A stretch of 35,746 nucleotides of DNA from Chara braunii. Its lineage: Eukaryota; Streptophyta; Charophyceae; Charales; Characeae. Made by a program: the position numbers and the translations under genes. The first letter of the stretch is position 1; each line of letters opens with the position of its first letter. Shown here piece after piece: positions 19,347-29,772 of the stretch. A model generated the notes under the pieces. It saw only the letters and a list, made by a program, of their open reading frames with translations, was not told where the DNA came from and did no database searches. The DNA lies in assembly GCA_003427395.1 (NCBI GenBank), contig BFEA01000532.1, positions 260,139-295,884 on the forward strand, given 5' to 3'.

Positions 19347-21101
19347 ATGAACGTGGTGGATGCACTATATGGAAGGGACAGGTCTTGGAAGCTCTGCAAA
19401 AGACAGGCCGACCTGGACCTGCGGTCGCTTAACGTAAATGGCCTGGCGTCTGCAAAGCCCCCCAAAAGGCAGGCCATCATGGACCAACTGAAAGGGGTAG
19501 GGGGGAGGGACTGGCCTGACGTGGTGTGCTTATAGGAGACCCATCTCATGGACACCCCAGAGCATAACCACAGGCATCACGAGTTATGGCCACACCCGGC
19601 CTACAGGGCCCATGCACCTAGGCCCGGGAGTGGGGGGGTGGCCATCTGGCTCCCTCCAAGCTCGAAGATCGAAATGCTTAACTGGGAGGCGGACCAGCAG
19701 GAAGGCAGGTGCGTATACCTTCTTGCGATGCTAGAATTGGAAGTGGTTAGCATCCTGAATATATACGCTCCCAACGAATCGTCAACACGCCAAACATTCT
19801 TTGAATCCCTCAAGGCTAAGTTACCTGTTGGAATTCCTGTCATTCTAGCTGGAGACTTCAATGCCGCCCCGGACCGTTGGCTGGACAGACGAAGAATCCC
19901 CTCGCCCTGTCCGTTCTACATGGAAAACGATGAAAGAGTACTTACGGAACTCTCACAAACTCTTAATATCTTCGACACTTTTCGAAAATGCTTTACCACA
20001 GACCGCCGCTTCATCTGCTGGCGAAGAAACGACATTGAGGGCACCTCGAAGTCCCGCATGACTTGATTTTGGCCTCAGAGGAACTCCTGGGTGCCTTCCA
20101 AACAGCAGACATTTTTCCCCACAACCCCTTTCTGGGCCTGTACCACGCAATGTGCGTCGCAATTTTTTCGTTCAGGAAAAACCGGGCTAGGGCAGCGGGT
20201 TCTATAAACTCAACACGTCTCTACTGAAAATGAAAAACTTCAAAACCTACCTAAACGACGTATGGTTCTACTGGCAAGAACATAAAGAACTGGTAAGTGA
20301 CGACATAACATGGTTCAACAACGGCCTGGTTTTTCTAGGCCGCAAGTGCAACGAATTCTCTAAACTTTTCGCAACACGACGTTAGGCAGAGGAAATAGAC
20401 GCGCAACGCCGCCTGCAGCAACTCCAACAGCAGGAGGACGACACAAACGACCCTAGTAACGACACAGCCAGTGCCATTTAGACACTGGAAGCGGAACTGC
20501 TCTCTCATGTGGAACGTAGATGGCAAGGGGCCAGGATCCGGGCCAAACTCTCCAAATATAGTATGGAAGGCGCGATGGATGCGAGATGCTTCGCAATGGC
20601 CAGGCTGAGCCCTGGGAGATCAGTGATTGAGGCACTAGAAGACCCTTACATTAACCAGGGCCCCCTGGTCACATCCACTGCCGCATGTACAAAAATAGCT
20701 AGAGACTTCTATCAGGAACTCTTCACATCCACCTGTGGGCATCAGCCGACTGATCAGCGGAAACAGAAAATTGAGGAGTTCCTAGCCCCATTAAACAAAT
20801 CCCTCACAGCCCAGCAGCGTGACGTGCTCGACACCCCCCTAGCAAAAGAGGAAATAATGGAGGCGCTGAAGCAAATGGAAGACGACAAAACTCCGGGCAT
20901 CGACGGCTTACCGAAGGAATTCTGGGACACCATGTGGCCGGCCGTCTCACATGATCTCATGGACTTCTACCGTGAAGTCTGGGCGACTGGTAGGGTGGGG
21001 GAAGTCGTAGGGCAAGGCGTGCTGACACTCCTTTACAAAAAGGGCGACAAGACCAACATCAGAAATTATAGACCGATGACGCTACTCACGGTGGTCTATA
21101 A
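19347..21101 (+). pseudogene. LINE A2 ORF2, endonuclease and first part of RT
   Basis: The ATG at 19347 begins MNVVDALYG, aligned with A1 and A3. Endonuclease motifs are NVNGLA, ETHLMD, YAPN, AGDFNAAPD and SRM. A TAG at 19533-19535 replaces the Gln of IQETH. A lost base near 20060 shifts the frame at SRMD, and the late DH pair reads YH (20141-20146). The RT start from about 20509 includes PGIDGLPKEFW and LLYKKGDKTNIRNYRPM, then breaks off at TVVYN where an inverted block begins (21102). Further stops occur near 20383 and 20479. Confidence 0.8.
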
Positions 21102-21883
21102 CCTGCCTTTCCAGGCCGCCATTTTTGCCAGAGGGGGGGCCGTGATCCATTCGTGGTTGGTGGCCGGTCTGCCCTCAGCGGTCATAGAGATACCAAGTAT
21201 TCTTATTGGGGCCTCTGTAGGGAGCCATCTGAGTTTTGGTTGTTCTGGGGGCCTCACGCCTTGGTGGTGAATCCACCATCCCTGGGTTTTGTTTCACCAA
21301 TTTACTTTCATGTCTGACAGGAAACAGAAGCGGTCCATCATCCATTGCACTCCCTCCATTGATTCCTTGGATGCATCAACCATCAATGTCAGGTCATCTG
21401 CAAAACAGTGAGCAGACCGGTATTGCTTCCTTGGGTATTGCCGAAACCCGAATTCTCTTTATATCTTTGTGGGTCCGCAGGTTGGCGGCCAGTGCTTCCA
21501 TGACAATTACAAACAGGTAGGGGGCGATTGGGTCCCCTTGCCTAACAGACCTCTGCAGTTCAATGGGCGGGGCCAGGTTGCTATTCACCATGATCCTGGT
21601 TGTCGCGTTGGTGTGTAAGATTTGTACCAAGCGTCGGAATTGGGGCCCAAAGTTTAACTTTTCTAAACATTTATCAAGGAAGTACCAGTCGACGTGGTCA
21701 TAAGCCTTTTCAAAGTCTATGAAGATTATTGCTACATTATTGTAAGTCTGTCTGGTTAACTTAATCATTTCGTTGACCAGGAGAATATTGTCTTGAATAT
21801 TTCTGCCCTGAATGAAGCCCGTCTGGTCCGGCTGGATGATGTCGGCCATTATTGGTTTCAGGCGGTTTGTCAGAGCTTTTTCA
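21102..21883 (-). other. Inverted block inside LINE A2 holding the RT core
   Basis: On the minus strand this reads EKALTNRL, GFIQGRNIQDNI, FIDFEKAYDHVDW, RSVRQGDPIAPYLF, then CSLF-ADD. One extra T breaks the frame inside the FADD box near 21406. It continues to TAEGRPATNHEWI and AAWKGR. Flanking plus-strand codons (TVVYN before, LWGLALIINIVV after) are the two pieces this block should link. ATAA (21098-21101) and TTAT (21884-21887) form a 4-bp inverted pair at the breakpoints. Turning the block round gives continuous RT, which shows an inversion of about 782 bp. Confidence 0.85.
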
Positions 21884-23928
21884 TTATGGGGCCTCGCTCT
21901 CATAATCAATATCGTGGTTTTGGACTCCATGTGGTATAAATTTGTAATCTGGGCGCTGGACAAAAAAGAACTTCGCCCCCTGCAGCGACAAATTGCCGCC
22001 TTTTTATGGAAGGGGGGACGACGACAGGCAAAATGTTATTAGCCGGGTGGCGTGGCACTCTATTACCCTGCCAAAAGAAAAGGGGGGCCTGGGGATTATC
22101 GACCCGCTCACACAAACCAAGGCACTGGCTCTCCAGTGGCTTAAACGACTTATTTTCAACAACCATTCCCCTTGGCAGGCGCTGGCCTTGGAACAAATTT
22201 TCAGACTGGCCCCCCAAACTCAAAATGGCAAGGACCCATTAATGTGGCTTGAAAACCGAAGCTGGCCCATACCTAGAACGCCACAGCAACGGGGCCCCTG
22301 CCCCGTCACACCCAGACAGATACTCAAGGAAGATTTGGCAAAGGACCCCTTCTGGGCCAACCTCCTCGCCACCTGGAGAAGCCTCCCCCTCCCGGACACA
22401 ACCCCTCTCGAAAAATGTTAGGAGGTGGTTCGCCAACCCCTCTTTGGTAACAGGTGGATAACAGAAACGAATGGCCAAACCCTGCATGGATTCGCCATGG
22501 CAAGGATGGGTGAGGAAAGGGGTCACAAGGATACTCGACATATGGGATGCGGAACGAAAGGAATGGATCGGTCCCGACCAGTTGCGGGAGCAACTACGAT
22601 ATTGCCACCACCCTCACGAAGCGCTGGATAGATTGACAGAAATGATCCCTATAGACTGGCTAAGAATTCTACGCAGGGGGCCTATCTTGCAGGTAGACGA
22701 CTGGGTGGCATGCCCAGATGCTCCAGGGGGCGTGGACAGGGTAGCGGCTTTGCACCCGAACGGATCGGCAACGGTTAACCGCTTCCTGGTACGGAAAAGA
22801 AACTTTCTTTACAGCGATACTGACGATAAAACGTCGGTATACCCAAAAGCAGATCTTTTCCGGATCAGGGTCCTCCAAAAAGACCAACAATGGATAGCGT
22901 TCAGGCCGACCACTCCAATCCAACATTTGCCCCTGGACCCAATGGAATGGTCGTGGACATCCCAACGACGGAGAGGAAAGAACATCACTAAAACACTTTA
23001 CGGGTTAACGGTCAAATCTACATACAGGCTCCTTCGACCGAGAGCCAACCTCGTCGATCAGGTAAGCGACCGATGGCGATCCCACCTGAACATCAGCCAG
23101 GCGGAGTTAAGACCGGTAAAATGGTTTCGGTTGGCCAAGGCAAAGCTGGCCAAGATTGCGTCGATCCAGTGGCATATAGAGCATCGTTGCCTACCAACCA
23201 GCAACTGGCTGATTGACAGAACAACGCTGGAACAACGAGGCTTGGCCCTTCCCTGGTGCAACCTGTGCATGAATGCCTATCCGGCCCGCAAACACCCGAA
23301 AACAATAGAGCATATTTTCCTACAGTGTCCGGGTGCACTACGGATGCGGAGGTGGTGGGACAGAATTTGGAGCCATTTAGGCACGAACTCTCCCTGGCCC
23401 TGGGATTGGAATGCGTTGCTCTGTGAAACCTGGCCTGGGAGGCTGACGGATCACCCTGATGAATTCACCACTAACATGTTCATAACGGGTAGACGAGCGG
23501 TTCTCTGGGCGCTTTGGAAACGTCGTTGCACTTACGAAATGGAAAAGGTGAGACTAGAGGGCCCAAAATTCACAGAAAGCGTGATACTGCAGATTCAAAC
23601 CGAAATATTAGCCAAATGGGATACGGTTAAAGCCAATATCCGGAACCTGCCAACACTTAAAGACATCAAAAACAAAATACAAGAGTTTTGTTCAAGCTGG
23701 CTGGGAGGCCCCGAGGGAGGGAGGATTGGGAGGGTGGAATGGAAAGGAGAGAGAACGAGGAACGACGACAGTCAACAGGGGGTAATAATAGAGAGAGACT
23801 ATCATTTAATCTTCAATGACTGGGCTACGCTTGATGCAGAGATCCCCCTCAAACCCCCTGCAGCATTCCATGATCCCTTCCCCCCCCCATCCAACTGTCT
23901 AGTCGAAGCGCAGTGGTACGACATGTAG
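21884..23928 (+). pseudogene. LINE A2 ORF2, post-RT and zinc-finger C-terminus
   Basis: Reads LWGLALIINIVVLDSMWYK, AAFLWKGG, then with shifts NVISRVAW, KGGLGIIDP, and a TAG at 22419-22421. A long open part follows from about 22490 to 23928. It includes DSPWQGWVRKGV, VKSTYRLLRP, IQWHIEHRCLPTSNWL, the zinc region LPWCNLCMNAYP...IEHIFLQCPG (about 23248-23335), RRAVLWALWKRRC, and the ending HDPFPPPSN. The last 480 codons are uninterrupted and give the best view of this C-terminal region in the window. Confidence 0.85.
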
Positions 23929-24322
23929 GAAAAAGCGTGTGAAAGAAAGAGGACAACCGAGAGAAAGGGGGGACAGTAAGATTGTCGGGAGCAGCCCCGA
24001 TGTCAGATGTCTTTCTTCACAGGTCACACATTATCGGGGGAAGGGAGGAACTAGCTTGCAGCAGTAGAAATCAGGCTCCGGTTTTGACGGTGAAGAGGCT
24101 CCCTCTTCCCCACCCTACCAAGGTCTGCCATGAGTGCTATGAGTCATGGGTTTTAGCTAGAGGACCTGCACAGTCAATCCCCTGTTTGGCAGGGTAATCA
24201 ATGCTGGCAGGGTTTGGCACTTAGCCTTTCTGATGCTCCTCAAATGCGATTTGTACATGGGACGCTGGACCCGTTTTCCAGCAGGTGTTGCTCCCCACCA
24301 ATAGATGGAGCGTTCTACATGG

Positions 24323-24353
<31 letters not shown>
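23929..24353 (+). other. LINE A2 3' untranslated region with hairpin H1 and poly(A)
   Basis: About 330 bp after the stop comes hairpin CTGGA-CCCGTTT-TCCAG (24265-24281), then H2 (CTCC...GGAG around CCACCAATAGA, to about 24310). A31 follows at 24323-24353. The 7-bp word TACATGG flanks the hairpin module (24254-24260 and 24316-24322). No other feature is seen between 23929 and 24250. Confidence 0.7.
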
Positions 24354-24355
<2 letters not shown>

Positions 24356-25317
24356 GGTTTTTGAACCGTTTTTCTGGTCTGGGAACAGCTTTGACACTAG
24401 CTGTGAATCAAGAGTTTTTGTCGCCTGTCCAATACCTGATGCCTGTCTGTGTTTTGGAACTGCAACAGGTTATCGCGCTTCCTTCGTCTCTCGCCCTTCT
24501 TATCTTTTGTCAGTTGACCCCAGGGATTGGGCCTGGGAACACCCCTTGCACAGAAATGAAATGGTACAGATGCATTGGTATTCGACCAAATTGGGTTACC
24601 TGCTTTCCACCCCCCAGGTTGATGTCAACTGGAAGGTGACTTGTAGATGGTTGGCAACAGGATGGATTGAAGACTCGCTGACAAGATTGCTGGAAGTGTT
24701 AACCAGATTCAGGCTGAAAAACTTGTTGTGAAACATGGTACTTTTCTCTGACTTATGATGCACCTAGCAGTCCCGGTGGGCCGGTGGTGGTTTGGTGCGC
24801 AAAATGCACTGCTAAGGCATGGGCGGAATGCCAGATATGCCCCGGGACTCGGATGGAAGACCTGCAACATTTCGTGTTGGATTGTGACATTGCTCGGCCT
24901 TTTTGGGACTGGTGGAGACATTCTCAAATCCCTGTCCCCGGTAACACATCTAGATGGACATATCAATTTTTGTTAATGGGAACTGCAACAAGGCGAACAC
25001 CTTTCCCACAAGGGCTCACATATGCGGAAGAAACTCTCAGGGGAGCCATACTGTGGGCTCTTTGGACAGTAAGGAACTCAGTAACCAGACGAGGAGACAG
25101 GCTGACTCCGCCAATGGTCCGAGCAGAGGTTATGGCATAAAACAAACGATACGGGCGGGACTGGGAATACAGGGTGCAGCAGAAGGGGTTTACTAGGAAG
25201 GCAATCCAGTTCTTTACTACACGCTGGGGTGCTTTTGCGGGACTTGTAACAGTGGAGTGCCCCCCTGGCCGAATGCCTTGCCTGCTTCTTTCTGTGATAG
25301 AGCATAGTGGTTGGTAG
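24354..25317 (+). pseudogene. LINE-B fragment, C-terminal zinc-finger region (3' part of the split copy)
   Basis: From 24354, in phase with 18632-18765, it reads TVFEPFFWSGNSFDTSC, WAWEHPLHRNEMVQMHWY and STKLGYLLSTP, then after a shift WCAKCTAKAWAECQICPG, LQHFVLDCDIARPFW and AILWALWTVRNS. This is the W-C-x2-C...H...C layout of plant LINE C-termini. A TAA at 25138-25140 precedes a further in-frame stretch (GRDWEYR...FFTTRWGAF) to the TAG at 25315-25317. It is diverged from A1-A3 in sequence, so a separate family. Confidence 0.65.
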
Positions 25318-26868
25318 ACTTTTAGGATTGTTCATGATTCTGATATTAGGATAGTTCCCCTCAATCATCCCCCCCACACCTAAGCTCCAACCCGACACTC
25401 CACAACCCCCACTTGCCTCCATGGGAGCTGGATGCTCCGCCACTTCCTGCTGATGAGCCCCTCCCCGCCCCCCCACCCCCGATGAGCCCCAATACGACCC
25501 CTGACACGCCCATGATGCCCAACTCTCGGNNNNNNNNNNNNNNNNNNNNNNNNNNNNNNNNNNNNNNNNNNNNNNNNNNNNNNNNNNNNNNNNNNNNNNN
25601 NNNNNNNNNNNNNNNNNNNNNNNNNNNNNNNNNNNNNNNNNNNNNNNNNNNNNNNNNNNNNNNNNNNNNNNNNNNNNNNNNNNNNNNNNNNNNNNNNNNN
25701 NNNCCCCCACCCCCCTTTCCCCCCACTGTCAGGACTCTGATGGCTAACTGAGCCCGAATTGCAAGGTCGAACCCTGGCCAGGTGCTCGAACCGGATTGAA
25801 ATAACGAACTCGAATACAAAAGCTGGAGCCAATGTGGCGGTAGGGGTAGATCACAAGATAAAGGCCCAGAGTGACTGGGCAAACAAGAGACCAGCGTGAG
25901 ATCCGGCTGGAGGTTAGGCCCAACCAGTACAACGGGCACCACTTTGCATCTCAACAGATGACAGAACTCATGACTACAGAAGAACACTCAGAATGCGGGA
26001 TCAAACAAGGCACTGGGGCAAAAACGACAGGGAGGTGGCAAAGGCTTGACGGATGGTGTTTATGGATTGAAGAAGATTCACTACCTCTTCAACTGAGGAC
26101 AGGAGGGCAGGACAAGCGAAGAGGCGACATGGGGAAAAGAAGGTAGTCCAGCAAGGAGAAGATCTCCAGTACAGCGGGCATGGCTCAGCATTACTCACAC
26201 ACACTCTTGCAGCTTCTGATACCAGCACTGAGGTTCGAGGACTCGAGGAGTTTATGGGATTGTAGAGGAATGCAGATAAAGAGCCGCCGGACTATAATTG
26301 CATAAGGGATAGTACATGCAAAGGGTGGGGGTAGGGGAATGGGAGGCAGGCTTGCCCACTGGAACTGGAAGTCAGGCAAGGTTGATAGCACTAGGCTCTG
26401 AGACTGAGACAACAAGGGGCTGTTAGCTGGCCGAAGGGAGTGAAGCAGAACAGTCAAACTGTCTTCAATACCCTTGGTAGCAGCCATGAGAACTGAGCAT
26501 ACTATCACCTACTTTAGACTGCCAGTGGGCAAGCAAGTCGGGCTGCTGGCTATCTCTTAGTGCTAAATTCTGGCCTTTGTAGGAGGTCCCTGCAGCATAA
26601 TGTCAATACAAGTACATCTCTGTTTAAACAAACAATGCAACAACAAAAGACAATTTGATGGATGAAGGGGTAGATAACAGTACTTAGCATCTATGTCCAA
26701 GTATCCTAAAAGTAAGTCAGGAGATCTGTGTATACTACCATTTACCCTAGGCTGTCAACTCAGACTGCTGTGTAGCTCTCCCCGCCTAACTCCTTTCTTT
26801 GGAGGTGAGCCCAGTAGCTTGCAGTCATTTCAATTGCTTGTTTAGTCACACAAACAATCACAATGTTC
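25318..26868. other. No gene recognised; C-rich tract, assembly gap, then unassigned DNA
   Basis: 25370-25529 and 25704-25725 are C-rich on both sides of a run of N. 25726-26868 has no frame with a recognisable domain, no inverted ends and no clear LTR. Frames crossing the gap are meaningless. Confidence 0.6.
25530..25703. other. Assembly gap of 174 N
   Basis: A continuous run of unknown bases between two C-rich flanks. The true length and content are unknown. Confidence 0.99.
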
Positions 26869-26869
26869 A

Positions 26870-26964
26870 GGGACGCTGGACCCGCTTTCCAGCAGGTGCT
26901 GCTCCCCACCAATAGATGGAGCCTTCCCGACAGTGCTAGCGGTGTCTGCTCTTACCAGCATCCC

Positions 26965-27010
<46 letters not shown>

Positions 27011-27138
27011 TTATTATTTTTAAAGAAAACATCTCCCACGATGCTAGTGATGCTGGTAAGAGCATACACCACTAGCAGGGGGGGAACTCCATCTATTGGT
27101 GGGGAGTATCACCTTCTGGAAAGCGGGTCCAGCGTCCC
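26870..27138. repeat. Inverted pair of hairpin modules around (ATT)n
   Basis: The left arm (26870-26962) and the right arm (27049-27138, reversed) each run from GGGACG through H1 (CTGGA-CCCGCTT-TCCAG), H2 (CACCAATAGATGGAG) and H3 (loop TGCTCTTACCA). They face each other across ATT repeats. This could be a foldback element of about 270 bp or two tail-to-tail insertions. The right arm lies in sense orientation about 475 bp past the stop of LINE A3 and may be its 3' end. Confidence 0.75.
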
Positions 27139-27267
27139 TTATACGAGTATTGAGAAAGGAGTTAAGCAAAAATTGAGAAGGATGCCTGCCAGCATTGATT
27201 ACCCTTGGTCCCAGGGGATTGACTGAGCATGACTTTTATGAAAGTCCCCAAAAATCTTAAGAAAAAC

Positions 27268-27612
27268 TTAAGAAAACTTAAGAGAGTCATAAGATAATCC
27301 CCATAACCCCCAAGACCCATCCCTTTGAGGAGTAATCCGTTTGTCTATTTCCCTTGCAGCAGCTGTTCCTGGAGCAAGCTCTCGCATCTCTTCACCCTTC
27401 CGCAGAGGGCGCCAAATAAACCTGTTAATCCCTGATACTTGTGTAGAAGCTCTATATTCCAAGTCCAGCTTGTCAAGTGTCCTCCTTAGCTTGTCGATTG
27501 TCCTCCTCAGTTGCGTCAGTGGGGGGGGGACGATAGGCAAACAGGAACCTTTCTGGGGGGCTCCAAGGAAGGGTTCCTCACGTGGATTGGGGGGGAAGGA
27601 CAGATGTTCCAT
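27268..27612 (-). CDS. Small open frame directly after the LINE A3 ORF2 stop
   Basis: On the minus strand the ORF2 stop and this start abut as TAAATG (27615-27610). It has 114 codons with a near-repeat LRRTIDK/LRRTLDK followed by LDLEYRAS, which could form a short coiled coil. No family was recognised and no counterpart follows ORF2 in A1 or A2, so it may be a chance frame in the 3' untranslated region. Confidence 0.2.
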   Translation of the reverse strand: MEHLSFPPNPREEPFLGAPQKGSCLPIVPPPLTQLRRTIDKLRRTLDKLDLEYRASTQVSGINRFIWRPLRKGEEMRELAPGTAAAREIDKRITPQRDGSWGLWGLSYDSLKFS

Positions 27613-29772
27613 TTAGGGTGGGATTTCAGCCAGTGATAGGGCGTGGGGTGGGAAGGGGTCTGGGAATTCTGTGGGGGGGCATAGTGGGAATGAGGCCTCA
27701 ATGTCAGTCCAGTCTTTGAAAACCAGCCTATGGTCCCTTACTTCCTCTAAGTCCCTTATTCCTCCCTCCTGATCCCCACTCCACACCACCTTTGCAATCC
27801 AACCCTCCCTTTCCCCCCCTACCCAGTTCCTGCAGAATTCCGTAATCTTTCTTCTGACATCCCCTTGCTGATTGAGAAGATCCAATTGTTCCTTCGTGTC
27901 TGACCACCTGCGTGTGAGTTNNAGGGTTAATTGTTGCTGGATTTNTTCTGTAACTTCCGCAACCTCCACCCGAACCTTTTCCATGGTCAGAGTGCATCTT
28001 TGCCACCAGAGCGCCCACATCACTGCCCTCCTACCCACTCTATACATATTCGTTGTAAATGGCGTACTTGTGTCTGCCTGAGGCCAGTGTCCAGCCAAAA
28101 TGGCCTGCCATGACCATGGCCAGGGAACATCATGCTCCATCTTTCGCCAGACCCGTTCCCACCATCTCCATATGAATTGGGCGATCGGACACTGCATAAA
28201 AATGTGCTCAATGGTCTCAGCCTTTTTGTGGAAGGGAAAAGATTCTGGCATCGCTGACACCACGGGAGAAGCAGGCCTTTGTGTTCGAGATTTGTTCGAT
28301 TGATTAGCCAGTCGTTTGTTGGCAGACAGCGGTGAATGATCTGCCATTGAAATGAAGTAATTTTCATTGGTCTATGCTTTTGTTCTTTGAACCAGTGAAT
28401 TGGAGTCAACAGAGAGCGGTCAATATTCAGGTGTCTGGCCCATCGTTCGTTTATTATATCTCTTAGGTAGCGCTTGGGTCGGAGCAGTTTATATGCGGAT
28501 TTGACCGTTAATGAGTGCAGACCAATAAATTGTGTTTCAGGCACCCCCCTCTTCCCAAGAGCCTGCCACATCCATTCCGCCGGATCCAGGGCCAAATCCT
28601 GGATTGGTTTATCTGGCTGGAAGGCCACCCTCTGCCCCTTTTCTTCTATGACTCTCACCCGGTTAACCNTTGCCCTATTTATCCATGTCAGGGGTATGTC
28701 ACTTGCCTGGAGCATATTTGTGTCTGTGATGATGTAGTGTTCAATCAGAACCATTTGGGGAGAGACCATGTGGATAAGACCAAGCCGGTGTGGGTTCTCT
28801 GGGGTCCTTACCCAATCATCTTCTTTCAAAATGGGGCCTCTCCTCAGGATCCCGTACCATTCAAGGGGGATAGTTTCAATGAGGTTATTCATAGCGTCTT
28901 CTACCCTGTGGCATTACCGTAAGGCTTCTCGCATCTGGTCTTTTGACTTCCACGTTCTGCTGTCATCGTCCCAGAAATCCCCAACCCTAAGAATGCCGTG
29001 TTTAACCCAGTTCTTCCAAGGCGCGTCTGAGCTAATCCTCACACGGCCCTCTGTGTCTGTTATCCACCGGTTCCTAAACAGGGGCTGACGATCGGGCTGC
29101 ATCCTATCTGGGAGCGGGATTTTTCGCCAGGTTTTTAGCCAGGATGGCCATAAACTGTCTAATGACTGCCCCCCTCCTTCTATTGATCCTATCCTTCCGC
29201 TCGGGAGTTTGCGCGGGACTGTCCAGAAGCGGTCTTCTAGCCACGTAAGTGGGTGAACCGCCCCAGGAGTTGTCGGGGCGAGACGTGCCAGATGTTCCAA
29301 GGCCAAGGCACACCATGGTCTTTGAGGGGTGAAGATAAGTTTCTTGATCCATTTAACTTTTAGCGCTCGCACCTATGTGGCCGGGTCTAAAATCCCCAGA
29401 CCTCCCCTCGCCTTTGGTTGAATAATGGAGTCCCAGGCCACCCTGCTGATTACGTCGGCTAGCTCCCCATCTCCCCTCCACAAAAAAGCTGCAGCCTTTC
29501 GTTTTAGTGTTTGGAGGACTGTTCTACTCAATGGCCAAAGCAGGGACTTATACCATAGGGATGCGAGGACCACATTTGTTGAGAACCAAGGCCCGACCAA
29601 AGAGAGAGGTTTGTCGGTTTTTCCAATTGTTCAACTTGTGTTGCGCCGGGGTGCTGATCCATTCGTCATTCGTGGGTGGCCTCCCTTCGGCTGTCATGGA
29701 CACTCCCAAAACTCTCATCGGGGCTTCCAGCGGCACCCAGGCGATATGCGGTGCTTCTGGGGGGCGCCCACC
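27613..29772 (-). pseudogene. LINE A3 ORF2, post-RT and zinc-finger C-terminus
   Basis: Reads GRPPTNDEW, SLFGRALVLN, then shifted VVLASLWYK, AAAFLWRGD, ARGGLGILDPAT, a TAG at 29375-29373 where A2 has Gln, then VRALKVKWIKKL. A TAA at 28916-28914 follows REALR. Further on are EWYGILRRGP, VKSAYKLLRP, QWQIIHRCLPTNDWL and LPWCQRCQN. A frameshift near 28235 leads into IEHIFMQCP and RRAVMWALWWQRC. The end is PDPFPPHALS and the TAA at 27615-27613. Unknown bases occur at 27921-27922, 27945 and 28669. Confidence 0.8.

Larger units (their letters stand above)
18766..24353 (+). mobile_element. LINE A2, 5'-truncated A-family copy nested in LINE-B
   Basis: It begins inside the conserved pre-ORF2 domain (at SKR) and ends with a 31-A tail. 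ACGGT occurs at both edges (18761-18765 and 24354-24358). Removing A2 plus one ACGGT joins two LINE-B frames in the same codon phase. 5' truncation, poly(A) and a target duplication are hallmarks of target-primed reverse transcription, though 5 bp is short for it. The element has an internal inversion (21102-21883). Confidence 0.8.

Noticed and set aside
18736-19365. 209-codon minus-strand frame
   Set aside because: Antisense shadow of the conserved LINE A2 domain, whose plus-strand frame has homologues in A1 and A3.
21102-21883. Inversion as a twin-priming product
   Set aside because: Twin priming inverts the 5' end of a new copy. Here sequence 5' of the block keeps the original orientation.
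25740-25800. tRNA-like B-box words near GGTTCGA
   Set aside because: No matching A-box at the right distance and no cloverleaf could be drawn.
25078-25987. Long frames across the gap
   Set aside because: They are open only because unknown bases are not read as stops.
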